A DNA stretch of 64,000 nucleotides, from the NCBI RefSeq assembly GCF_900141845.1, contig NZ_FQZB01000020.1:17821-81820 (forward strand). Direction: 5' to 3'. This stretch comes from Clostridium cavendishii DSM 21758. Lineage in GTDB: Bacteria; Bacillota; Clostridia; Clostridiales; Clostridiaceae. Each line of letters starts with the position of its first letter. Positions within the stretch are counted from its first letter, which is position 1. The notes under the pieces were generated by a model. The model saw only the letters and a program-made list of their open reading frames with translations. It ran no database searches and was not told the origin of the DNA. The position numbers and the translations under genes were made by a program. Positions 52,466 through 60,982 of this stretch are shown in pieces.

Positions 52466-53149
52466 TTAAGATTGTATAGCTGCTTTCTTTTTAGCTGGTC
52501 TTACAACTAATACATATGTTTGAGCTATTTGTATTATGTTACCCATTATCCAATATAAAACTAAAGCTGGTTTAAAGTTAATTGCCATGAAACCCATCAT
52601 TATAGCCATACCTATATTCATTGATCCCATGTTCATACCACCTTCTTGCTTAGGAGTATTACTTGTCATAAGCCATGATGATAAATATGTTGTAGCAGCT
52701 GATAATAATGGTAGTACTATTCCACTTCTCTTAGCACCTAAATCAGCTATCCATAAAAATGAAGCTCCATCTAAACCATTTACTCCTATAAATACCCAAT
52801 ATAAAGCTATTAATATTGGCATTTGTATAAATAAAGGAAGGCATCCACTCATAGGATTAACTTTATTATCCTTATAAAGTTTCATTACTTCCATATTAGC
52901 CTTTTGCGGATCACTTTTATACTTATTTTGTAATTTTTTTACCTCTGGTTGAATCTCATTCATTTTAGCTTGAGATTTTAATTGTTTAACATTTAGAGGT
53001 AATAATACTAACCTAACCATTAATGTTAATAGGAATATTGATAAAACGTATCCTAAACCAACATCAGTTACTCCTAAATTATTTACTACAAAATTATGAA
53101 GTAATTCAAAAAATTTTGCCATTGGCACTTTTAAAAATTCTACGTTCAA
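52466..53149 (-). CDS. yidC: Membrane protein insertase YidC/SpoIIIJ
   Basis: The insertase has 227 residues, the Gram-positive short form. Membrane helices and the conserved cytoplasmic hairpin (NVKQLKSQAKMNEIQPEVKKL) are present, with VNPMSGCLPLFIQMPILIALY typical of the family. The intramembrane Arg is in TLMVRLVLLPL. No lipobox Cys is seen at the N-terminus, unlike Bacillus SpoIIIJ. Confidence 0.94.
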   Translation of the reverse strand: MNVEFLKVPMAKFFELLHNFVVNNLGVTDVGLGYVLSIFLLTLMVRLVLLPLNVKQLKSQAKMNEIQPEVKKLQNKYKSDPQKANMEVMKLYKDNKVNPMSGCLPLFIQMPILIALYWVFIGVNGLDGASFLWIADLGAKRSGIVLPLLSAATTYLSSWLMTSNTPKQEGGMNMGSMNIGMAIMMGFMAINFKPALVLYWIMGNIIQIAQTYVLVVRPAKKKAAIQS

Positions 53150-53174
53150 ACTTTTAACCTCCTAGGTAATTCTA

Positions 53175-53384
53175 TTACTTAACAGGATCATATCCACCTT
53201 CATGAAATGGATGACACTTTAAGATTCTCTTTATACTCATAAATCCCCCTTTTAAAGCCCCATATTTCTCAATAGCTTCTAATGCATATTGTGAACATGT
53301 AGGATAAAATCTACAACATGGTTTCTTTAAAGGTGAGATGAATTTTCTATAAAATTTTATTAGAAGTATTAAAATCCTTTTCAT
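53175..53384 (-). CDS. yidD: Membrane protein insertion efficiency factor YidD
   Basis: The protein has 69 residues. An N-terminal amphipathic/hydrophobic stretch (MKRILILLIKFYRKFISPL) is followed by the family signature CRFYPTCSQYALEAIEKYG and KCHPFHEGGYDPV. It overlaps rnpA by 38 bases, a typical feature of this locus. Confidence 0.95.
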   Translation of the reverse strand: MKRILILLIKFYRKFISPLKKPCCRFYPTCSQYALEAIEKYGALKGGFMSIKRILKCHPFHEGGYDPVK

Positions 53385-53736
53385 CTAAATTTAGTCCTGC
53401 CTTTTTAAAAAGATTTTTCATAGCTCTTTCTACTTCAATATAAGACTTATCCTTAGATGCTACTCTTGCAATAAAAACAAAATCATGACCTTTTTTAAGA
53501 TTTGCACAATTTAATCTGTAGCTTTCTAAGATCAATCTCTTCACTCTACTTCTAACTACACTTTTTCCTACTTTTTTACTAACAGAAATTCCTATCCTAT
53601 TAAAGAAGAAATTTTCTTTATCTTTATTTTTTCTGTTATTAAAAACATACAAAACTAGTATGTCATTAGAATAAGACTTTCCTCTTCTATAAACATTTCT
53701 AAATTCAATGTTTTTTCTTAACTTCTCTATTAACAT
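53347..53736 (-). CDS. rnpA: Ribonuclease P protein component
   Basis: The protein has 129 residues. The signature RNR-type region reads KKVGKSVVRSRVKRLILESYR, with the N-terminal FRNVYRRGKSYSN. It binds the RNase P RNA and helps tRNA 5' maturation. It lies between rpmH and yidD. Confidence 0.95.
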   Translation of the reverse strand: MLIEKLRKNIEFRNVYRRGKSYSNDILVLYVFNNRKNKDKENFFFNRIGISVSKKVGKSVVRSRVKRLILESYRLNCANLKKGHDFVFIARVASKDKSYIEVERAMKNLFKKAGLNLDEKDFNTSNKIL

Positions 53737-53780
53737 AACGATATCCTATTCTCCTTATTTTCTGCTAAATTGCAGAAAAA

Positions 53781-53796
53781 GGCCACAAAAGCGGCC
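53781..53796 (-). terminator. Hairpin after rpmH (terminator or attenuator)
   Basis: In the minus-strand transcript GGCCGC and GTGGCC form a six-bp stem with a TTTT loop, followed by TTTTTC. It sits two bases beyond the rpmH stop and before rnpA, so it may reduce read-through to rnpA. Confidence 0.65.
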
Positions 53797-53797
53797 C

Positions 53798-53932
53798 TTA
53801 TGCTGTCAAAGTTTTTCTACCTTTAAGTCTTCTTCTCTTAAGAACATTTCTTCCAGCTTTAGTTTTCATTCTTTTTCTAAAACCATGTTCTTTTTTTCTT
53901 TGTCTTTTTTTAGGTTGGTATGTCATGAACAT
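53798..53932 (-). CDS. rpmH: 50S ribosomal protein L34
   Basis: This 44-residue protein begins MFMTYQPKKRQRKKEHGFRK and ends GRKTLTA, an unmistakable bL34. The ATG at 53932 has GGGGGTG seven bases upstream. It is the first gene of the leftward rpmH-rnpA-yidD-yidC-jag run next to oriC. Confidence 0.97.
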   Translation of the reverse strand: MFMTYQPKKRQRKKEHGFRKRMKTKAGRNVLKRRRLKGRKTLTA

Positions 53933-54059
53933 TCAAATACACCCCCTTCGGCGAAATATTTTTATAGTCATAAACTATACTAAATTACATTTCTCAGTTA
54001 ATTTAGGTTTTACTTTTTAATTATATATTCGAAAGCATAGTCTGTCAAGAAAATCAAAA

Positions 54060-54499
54060 CTTGTTGATTATTTTTGAAAGCTTTTATTTTTTTGTGGATA
54101 AGTTGTTGAACCCTAGTGTTTATTTGTGTTATTATTAAAAAGAACTGTGTATAAATTTATAAAACTCGAAAGGTTATCCACATCTGTGGATATAATTGTG
54201 CATAACTTGTGCAATTCTTCACACCATCTACATTAAACACATATATTTTTGACATAAATTCTAATATTATACCTTGTTAATTATGTTTATAAAATATATA
54301 TTAGTAATTGTGGATAACATAATATATAAATTTATATCCACACTATTATTAACATGTGAATAAAATTATACTCATAGTTATTTAACATATTTAGCTGTTA
54401 ATTATTTTGTTTATAAAATGTTATTATATATTTTTCAACCTTATTTTTAAAGAAAAATTTTTTTTATTTTAATGATTTTTATTGACTGGAGGATAAGAA
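54060..54499. other. Replication origin, DnaA-box cluster upstream of dnaA
   Basis: Perfect DnaA boxes (TTATCCACA or its complement) are at 54093-54101, 54174-54182 and 54309-54317; near-perfect ones (one mismatch) at 54185-54193 and 54334-54342. A very AT-rich stretch (54355-54480) follows up to dnaA. This is the classic arrangement upstream of dnaA in Firmicutes and probably also serves dnaA autoregulation. Confidence 0.88.
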
Positions 54500-55855
54500 A
54501 TGGATGCCCAATTAAGTAATATCTGGGAACAGACTTTGAACATTATCAAAGGGGAAATGAGCGAAGTAAGTTTTAATACATGGATAAAAAGCTGTCAGCC
54601 CTTATCTATAGACAATGATACTCTTAAACTTAGCGTTCCTAATGACTTTACAAAAGATATCTTAGAACAAAGATATAAATCCCTTTTAATTCAAGCATTG
54701 AAGATAGTCTCATCAAAAAATTACTCTATTGATTTTTTGTTAGAGACTGACTTAGATGCGTCCAAAAATATGGGAGAACAACAAGTAGTTAAAAAGGAAA
54801 ATAGTGCTGTGACTGTAAATGATGAAATGTCTGCAACCCTTAATCCAAAATACACTTTTGATTCTTTTGTTATAGGTAATAGTAATAGGTTTGCCCATGC
54901 AGCTTCATTAGCCGTTGCAGAGTCTCCAGCCAAAGCTTATAATCCTTTATTTATATATGGAGGAGTTGGACTTGGAAAAACTCACTTAATGCATGCGATT
55001 GGACATTACATATTACAAGGTAATCCAAAAGCAAAAGTAGTTTATGTATCATCTGAAAAATTTACAAATGAACTTATAAACGCTATTAAAGATGATAATA
55101 ATGAAGAATTTAGAAATAAATATAGAAAAGTAGATGTTCTTTTAATAGATGATATTCAATTTATAGGTGGTAAGGAAAGAACTCAGGAAGAATTTTTCCA
55201 TACTTTTAATACATTACATGATGCAAATAAACAAATTATATTATCATCAGATAGACCACCAAAAGAAATTCCTACATTAGAAGATAGATTACGATCAAGA
55301 TTCGAATGGGGTTTAATCGCCGATATTCAAGCTCCAGATTTTGAAACTAGAATGGCTATATTAAAAAAGAAAGCTGATGTTGAAAAACTTAGTGTGGCCA
55401 ACGAAGTTATGGTTTATATTGCTACTAAAATTAAATCTAATATTCGAGAATTGGAAGGTGCTTTAATTAGAATAGTTGCTTATTCCTCTCTTACCAATAG
55501 ACAAATTACAGTCGATTTAGCATCTGAAGCATTAAAGGATATTATATCTAATAAACAAGGCGCTCATGTAACTATTGACTTAATACAAGATACTGTTTCA
55601 AATTACTTTAACCTTAGAGTTGAAGATTTAAAATCTCAAAGAAGAACTAGAAATGTAGCATATCCAAGGCAAATAGCAATGTATTTAAGTAGAAAATTGA
55701 CTGATATGTCACTTCCTAAAATCGGAGAAGAATTTGGAGGTAGAGATCATACTACTGTAATTCATGCTTACGAAAAAATTTCAGAAGGCTTGAAAAATGA
55801 TGAAATGCTGCAAAACACAGTAAATGAGCTAACTAAGAAACTAACCCAAAAATAA
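54500..55855 (+). CDS. dnaA: Chromosomal replication initiator protein DnaA
   Basis: The protein has 451 residues: domain I (1-80), a short linker, AAA+ domain III with Walker A GGVGLGKT (154-161) and Walker B VLLIDDIQF, and domain IV with the DnaA-box recognition signature GGRDHTTVIHA (413-423). A GGAGG site precedes the ATG. Flanking DnaA boxes suggest autoregulation. Confidence 0.98.
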   Translation: MDAQLSNIWEQTLNIIKGEMSEVSFNTWIKSCQPLSIDNDTLKLSVPNDFTKDILEQRYKSLLIQALKIVSSKNYSIDFLLETDLDASKNMGEQQVVKKENSAVTVNDEMSATLNPKYTFDSFVIGNSNRFAHAASLAVAESPAKAYNPLFIYGGVGLGKTHLMHAIGHYILQGNPKAKVVYVSSEKFTNELINAIKDDNNEEFRNKYRKVDVLLIDDIQFIGGKERTQEEFFHTFNTLHDANKQIILSSDRPPKEIPTLEDRLRSRFEWGLIADIQAPDFETRMAILKKKADVEKLSVANEVMVYIATKIKSNIRELEGALIRIVAYSSLTNRQITVDLASEALKDIISNKQGAHVTIDLIQDTVSNYFNLRVEDLKSQRRTRNVAYPRQIAMYLSRKLTDMSLPKIGEEFGGRDHTTVIHAYEKISEGLKNDEMLQNTVNELTKKLTQK

Positions 55856-55980
55856 TTCACAACTGTATATAATAACATCTGAATTGGTTGTGGATAATAT
55901 AAGGTTTGAGTTTTCCTGTTAATAAATGTGGATAAGTATAATAAATAGTTACTAACTTATCCACAATATTTTTTTATTTA
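55856..55980. other. Replication origin, DnaA-box cluster between dnaA and dnaN
   Basis: Three perfect DnaA boxes lie at 55889-55897 and 55927-55935 (TGTGGATAA) and 55957-55965 (TTATCCACA, opposite orientation). An AT-rich run ATTTTTTTATTTA comes directly after the last box and is a candidate unwinding element. Together with the upstream cluster this makes a bipartite oriC. Confidence 0.88.
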
Positions 55981-56116
55981 AGATCGTTGATTTTAAAGGG
56001 CTAATAGCAGTTTTCAACAAACTCACAGCCCCTACTACTATTATTACTAAAAATTTTATCTATTTATTATCTATTTATATAAATATAACTGTTGATATCT
56101 AAGGAGGTTTTTTAAA

Positions 56117-57217
56117 TTGATTTTTATATGTGACAAAACAAAATTACAAGATGCAATAGCAATAGCTCAAAAAGCTATAACTGGTAAATCTACTATGCCA
56201 ATATTAGAAGGTTTATACATAGAAGCGAATAAAAATACATTAACACTAATTGGATCGGATAAAGATGTAAGCATAGAAACAAAATTAGAAGCAGATGTAT
56301 TAAAAGAAGGCAAAATAGTCGTTGATGCTAAAATATTTGGTGAGATAATAAGAAAATTACCTAATTCTGAAGTTAAAATAGAAACATTAGAAAATAATAG
56401 TATACAAATATCTTGTGAAAAGTCAGTGTTTAACTTAGTTCATATGAATTCAGAAGAGTTTCCTGGATTACCTCAAATAAACGAAAATATAATTTTTGGT
56501 ATTCCTCAAAATTTACTTAGAAATATGATTAAAGGTACATCTTTTGCAGTAGCTCAAGATGAAACAAGACCAATATTACAAGGAATACTTTTTGAAGTTG
56601 AAAATTCTAAATTAAATTTAGTTGCTTTAGATGGCTACAGATTAGCATTGAAAAGCGAATTAATAGATACTAATAATACTATAAATGCTGTAATACCAGG
56701 CAAAACCCTTAATGAAGTAGCTAAAATATTAGAAGATAATGAATGTGTAGTAAGTATAACCTTTACTACAAACCATATTCTATTTAATCTTGGAAATACT
56801 AAGGTTATTTCTAGACTTCTTGAAGGAGAATTTATAAAATATAATGCATTACTTCCTCAAGATTATAAATTATTAGTAACAGTAGACAAACAAGCAATCC
56901 AAAATGGTATTGAAAGAGCTTCACTTATGGCGAAGGACGGAAACTCTAATCTTATAAAGTTTGATATAAATGATGATGCTATAGTTATCACATCTAATTC
57001 TCAATTGGGAAAAGTAAGAGAAGAAGTTTCTGCAAATATGCAAGGAGAAGGAATGCAAATTGCATTTAACTCAAAATATCTTCTAGATGTTCTTAAAAAT
57101 ATGGAAGATGGAGAAGTTGAAATGGAACTAACAAGTTCGATTTCACCTTGTATCATAAAAAATAAAAATGCCGAGAATAGTAAATATCTTGTACTTCCTG
57201 TTAGACTTGTTAAATAA
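56117..57217 (+). CDS. dnaN: DNA polymerase III beta sliding clamp
   Basis: The clamp subunit has 366 residues with three similar domains (for example TRPILQGILFEVENSKLNLVALDGYRLAL in the second) and the terminal YLVLPVRLVK typical of clamps. The start is a TTG at 56117, nine bases after AAGGAGG. It forms the ring that holds polymerase on DNA. Confidence 0.97.
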   Translation: MIFICDKTKLQDAIAIAQKAITGKSTMPILEGLYIEANKNTLTLIGSDKDVSIETKLEADVLKEGKIVVDAKIFGEIIRKLPNSEVKIETLENNSIQISCEKSVFNLVHMNSEEFPGLPQINENIIFGIPQNLLRNMIKGTSFAVAQDETRPILQGILFEVENSKLNLVALDGYRLALKSELIDTNNTINAVIPGKTLNEVAKILEDNECVVSITFTTNHILFNLGNTKVISRLLEGEFIKYNALLPQDYKLLVTVDKQAIQNGIERASLMAKDGNSNLIKFDINDDAIVITSNSQLGKVREEVSANMQGEGMQIAFNSKYLLDVLKNMEDGEVEMELTSSISPCIIKNKNAENSKYLVLPVRLVK

Positions 57218-57274
57218 AAAATAATTTTTTGGATATAATAGAAAATATTAGAATGTTTATAGTTATATATTAAT

Positions 57275-57301
57275 CAGCAAGGTGATTTATTCACTTTGCT
57301 G
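57275..57301 (+). other. Hairpin between dnaN and yaaA
   Basis: CAGCAAGGTGA (57275-57285) pairs with TCACTTTGCTG (57291-57301) with one G-U pair and a five-base loop. There is no T run after it, so it may be a processing or stability element instead of a terminator. Confidence 0.35.
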
Positions 57302-57342
57302 TAATTAAATTGAATTAAAACAAGAAAGGATATTCTACAAGA

Positions 57343-57549
57343 ATGGAAGAAATTAAAATAAATACTGAATTTATAAAATTAGATTCTTTTTTAAAATGGT
57401 GCGGAGCTGTAGGAATGGGATCAGAAGCTAAGATGTTTATACAAGATGGAGAAGTGCTTGTTAATGGTGAGGTTTGTACTCAAAGAGGAAAAAAGATAAG
57501 GCATGGAGATAGTGTTGAGTTCAATGGAGAAATTTATAAAGTAATTTAA
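57343..57549 (+). CDS. yaaA: S4-domain RNA-binding protein YaaA
   Basis: The protein has 68 residues and is nearly all S4 domain: IKLDSFLKWCGAVGMGSEAK, then EVLVNGEVCTQRGKKIRHGD. YaaA proteins always lie between dnaN and recF and are linked with ribosome assembly. GAAAGGA precedes the ATG. Confidence 0.93.
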   Translation: MEEIKINTEFIKLDSFLKWCGAVGMGSEAKMFIQDGEVLVNGEVCTQRGKKIRHGDSVEFNGEIYKVI

Positions 57550-57606
57550 TTAAATACATAAACATGAATACATGATAGTGTGTTATAATTAATATAGGTG
57601 TTTTTT

Positions 57607-58689
57607 ATGTATATTAAAAGTTTGCAATTAATTAATTATAGGAATTATGAAACTCTTAACATTAACTTTTGTAAGAATGTGAATGTTTTTATGGGAGATA
57701 ATGCTCAAGGAAAAACAAATATTTTAGAGTCTATATATTACTGTGGTTTTGCAAAATCACATAGAACTACTAGAGATAAAGAATTAATATCTTGGGATAA
57801 AGAAAAATCATTTATAAGTTTAAGTATAGGTAAAGAAAGATTAGATAAAAAAATAGATATAACCATATTAAAGGATGGTAAAAAAGCCATAAAAATAAAC
57901 TCTATAAAGATTAGTAAAATTGGAGAGTTAGTTGGAACCTTTAATGTGGTTATGTTTTCGCCTGAAGACTTAAGAATAGTAAAAGAGTCTCCAGGATTCA
58001 GGAGAAAGTTTCTAGACATGGAACTTTGCCAACTAAATAAAAAATATTATTACAATTTAGTTCAGTATAATAAAGTATTAGCAGAAAGAAATACAATGCT
58101 AAAAACTAAAAATTTAGATTTATCTATGCTTGATATTTATGATAGTCAGCTAGTAAATTTTGCTGAATACATAATAAAAGCAAGATTAGAATATATAAAG
58201 AATCTGAATAATCATGGAAGTAAGGTTCATGAAGATATTACTTCTTCAAAAGAAAAAATAGAATTTAAATATATTTCCACTGTAAAAGATTTAGAAAATA
58301 TAAAAGAATCTATGATTTTATTATTAGAGCAGAATAGAAAAAAAGACTTAGATAAAAAAATAACATCTATAGGTCCACATCGAGATGATTTCAATATACT
58401 TATAAATTCAATAGATGCAAAAAGCTTTGGTTCTCAAGGACAACAAAGAACTGCTGTTTTAACTATAAAATTTGCATCACTTAGAATAATTAAGGAGCTT
58501 ACAGGAGAATATCCTGTTTTATTATTAGATGATGTATTATCAGAACTTGACTTTAGTAGAAAAAGATACATACTAAGCTCAATTCAAAATATTCAAACTG
58601 TAATTACTTGTACAGGAATAGAAGATCTAACTGATTATTTAGATGAGAATTCAAAGGTTTTTAGAGTAAGGGATGGATTTATTAAATAA
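57607..58689 (+). CDS. recF: DNA replication and repair protein RecF
   Basis: The ATG at 57607 with AGGTG upstream gives 360 residues; a GTG nine bases earlier overlaps that site. Walker A GDNAQGKT (30-37), signature FGSQGQQRTAVLTIKFA and Walker B PVLLLDDVLSELD identify the SMC-like ATPase RecF. It helps RecA load at gaps. Confidence 0.96.
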   Translation: MYIKSLQLINYRNYETLNINFCKNVNVFMGDNAQGKTNILESIYYCGFAKSHRTTRDKELISWDKEKSFISLSIGKERLDKKIDITILKDGKKAIKINSIKISKIGELVGTFNVVMFSPEDLRIVKESPGFRRKFLDMELCQLNKKYYYNLVQYNKVLAERNTMLKTKNLDLSMLDIYDSQLVNFAEYIIKARLEYIKNLNNHGSKVHEDITSSKEKIEFKYISTVKDLENIKESMILLLEQNRKKDLDKKITSIGPHRDDFNILINSIDAKSFGSQGQQRTAVLTIKFASLRIIKELTGEYPVLLLDDVLSELDFSRKRYILSSIQNIQTVITCTGIEDLTDYLDENSKVFRVRDGFIK

Positions 58690-58709
58690 ACACTAAGGGA
58701 GGTATAAAT

Positions 58710-58970
58710 ATGTTTTTACATTTAGGAGAAAACGTAGTAGTACCAATAAAAGATGTTATTGGTATATTTGATCTTCAAACGACAATGTATAGTTCAGATA
58801 CTATTCAATTTTTAAGAATGGCGGAAGAAGATGGTTTTGTCGAAAGAATAACTAAAGAACAACCTAAGTCATTTGTTATAGCTGAAGTAAATAAAATGAG
58901 CAAGATTTATCTATCTCCAATTTCTTCATCCACTTTAACAAAGCGTACTGATATTAATTATAATCTTTAA
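58710..58970 (+). CDS. remB: Extracellular matrix regulator RemB (YaaB, DUF370)
   Basis: The protein has 86 residues beginning MFLHLGENVVVPIKDVIGI and containing SFVIAEVNKMSKIYLSPISS, the DUF370 pattern. The place between recF and gyrB is the conserved site of remB. In Bacillus it affects biofilm matrix genes; its role in clostridia is not known. Confidence 0.92.
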   Translation: MFLHLGENVVVPIKDVIGIFDLQTTMYSSDTIQFLRMAEEDGFVERITKEQPKSFVIAEVNKMSKIYLSPISSSTLTKRTDINYNL

Positions 58971-59049
58971 AGAAGTCCAATATTTAACTTTAATTAAGGT
59001 GGTTTTTTAGGGATTAAATAAAATGTATTTTTAGTATAGGAGGAGTTAC

Positions 59050-60960
59050 ATGTTGGAACAAAATAAACAAAGCTATGATGAAAGTCAAATACAAGTACTT
59101 GAAGGTCTTGAGGCCGTAAGAAAAAGACCAGGTATGTATATTGGAAGTACTAGTTCAAGAGGTCTTCATCATTTAGTTTATGAAATAGTAGATAATAGTA
59201 TTGATGAAGCATTAGCGGGTTATTGTGATAGTATTAAAGTATATATACATCAAGATAATTCAGTTACTGTTGAAGATAATGGTAGAGGTATGCCTGTAGG
59301 TATGCATCCTAAAATGGGAAAGCCAGCAGTAGAAGTTATAATGACTATATTACATGCGGGTGGAAAATTTGGAGGTGGAGGCTATAAGGTTTCAGGTGGT
59401 CTTCATGGTGTTGGTGCATCTGTTGTTAATGCACTTTCAGAACAATGTGAGGTAATAGTAGCTAGAGAAGGTTATATTTGGAAACAGACATATGAAAGAG
59501 GAAATGTTACATCAGGTCTTAATAAGATAAGTGAAAGTGATGGACATGGAACTAAGGTTCACTTTAAGCCTGATTCTGAAATTTTTGAAGAATTAGAGTA
59601 TGACTTTGAGATACTTTCAAATAGATTAAGGGAACTTGCTTTTTTAAATAAAGGAATAAATATAGAACTTTACGATGAGAGAAATGGTAAAGATCAAAAA
59701 TATCTTTATGAAGGCGGAATAAAGTCTTTTGTTAGTTATTTAAATAGAAATAAAGAAATACTTCATGAAGAGCCTATATATGTTGAAGGAGTTAAAGATG
59801 ATATAACAGTAGAAGTCTCACTTCAGTACAATGATGGCTATAATGAAAATTTATTTTCTTTTGCTAATAATATAGATACTGTTGAAGGTGGTACCCATTT
59901 AGTAGGATTTAAAACAGCTTTAACTAGAGTTATAAATGATTATGCTAAAAGGTATAATCACTTAAAGGAAACTGATAAAAATCTTTCAGGTGATGATATT
60001 AGAGAAGGTTTAACAGCTGTTGTATCTGTAAAGATAACAGATCCTCAATTTGAGGGACAAACAAAAACAAAACTTGGTAATACAGAGGTTAGAAGTGCTG
60101 TTGATAGTATAGCTGGTGAAGGTATAGCAGTGTTTTTAGAAGAAAACCCTGGTGTTGGGAAAATAGTAATAGAAAAGGCGTTACTTGCAGCGAGAGCTAG
60201 GGATGCAGCGAGAAAAGCTAGAGAACTTACTAGAAAATCAGTTTTAGAGAGAAGTTCATTACCAGGAAAACTTGCAGATTGTTCATCTAAGGATCCTATG
60301 GAATGTGAAATATACATAGTCGAAGGTGATTCTGCGGGGGGTTCAGCTAAGCAAGGGAGAGATAGAAAGTTTCAAGCAATTTTACCGTTAAGAGGTAAAA
60401 TAATGAATGTTGAAAAACAAAGACTTGATAAAATACTTAATTCAGATACTATAAGATCACTTATAACAGCTATAGGAGCTGGTATAGGTAATGAATTTGA
60501 TATAGAGAAGATAAGATATAATAGAATAATTATAATGACAGATGCTGATGTTGATGGTGCTCATATAAGAACTCTTTTATTAACATTTTTCTATAGATAT
60601 ATGAGAGATCTTGTAGAACAAGGGCATGTATTTATAGCACAACCACCACTATATAAAGTTTCAAAGGGAAAAAGAGAACAATATACTTACTCTGATAAGG
60701 AGTTAGAAACTGTCCTTTCTGAATTTGGTGGAAAAGATAGTAGTGTAAATATACAAAGATATAAAGGTCTTGGAGAAATGAATGCATCCCAACTTTGGGA
60801 TACTACAATGGATCCAGAAAATAGAATATTATTAAAGGCAACTATTGAAGATGCCATGGCGGCAGATGAAATATTTACTATCCTTATGGGTGATAAAGTT
60901 GAACCAAGAAGAGAATTTATAACAGAAAACGCTAAGAAGGTTAGTAACTTAGATATTTAG
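59050..60960 (+). CDS. gyrB: DNA gyrase subunit B
   Basis: The protein has 636 residues: a GHKL ATPase (VDNSIDEALAGYCD, GRGMPVGMHP, GLHGVGASVVNAL), a transducer domain, and a TOPRIM domain with catalytic E425 in VEGDSAGGSA and the DADVDGAH metal motif from D498. AGGAGG precedes the ATG. With GyrA it introduces negative supercoils. Confidence 0.98.
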   Translation: MLEQNKQSYDESQIQVLEGLEAVRKRPGMYIGSTSSRGLHHLVYEIVDNSIDEALAGYCDSIKVYIHQDNSVTVEDNGRGMPVGMHPKMGKPAVEVIMTILHAGGKFGGGGYKVSGGLHGVGASVVNALSEQCEVIVAREGYIWKQTYERGNVTSGLNKISESDGHGTKVHFKPDSEIFEELEYDFEILSNRLRELAFLNKGINIELYDERNGKDQKYLYEGGIKSFVSYLNRNKEILHEEPIYVEGVKDDITVEVSLQYNDGYNENLFSFANNIDTVEGGTHLVGFKTALTRVINDYAKRYNHLKETDKNLSGDDIREGLTAVVSVKITDPQFEGQTKTKLGNTEVRSAVDSIAGEGIAVFLEENPGVGKIVIEKALLAARARDAARKARELTRKSVLERSSLPGKLADCSSKDPMECEIYIVEGDSAGGSAKQGRDRKFQAILPLRGKIMNVEKQRLDKILNSDTIRSLITAIGAGIGNEFDIEKIRYNRIIIMTDADVDGAHIRTLLLTFFYRYMRDLVEQGHVFIAQPPLYKVSKGKREQYTYSDKELETVLSEFGGKDSSVNIQRYKGLGEMNASQLWDTTMDPENRILLKATIEDAMAADEIFTILMGDKVEPRREFITENAKKVSNLDI

Positions 60961-60982
60961 TACTAATTATGAGGTGATGTTG

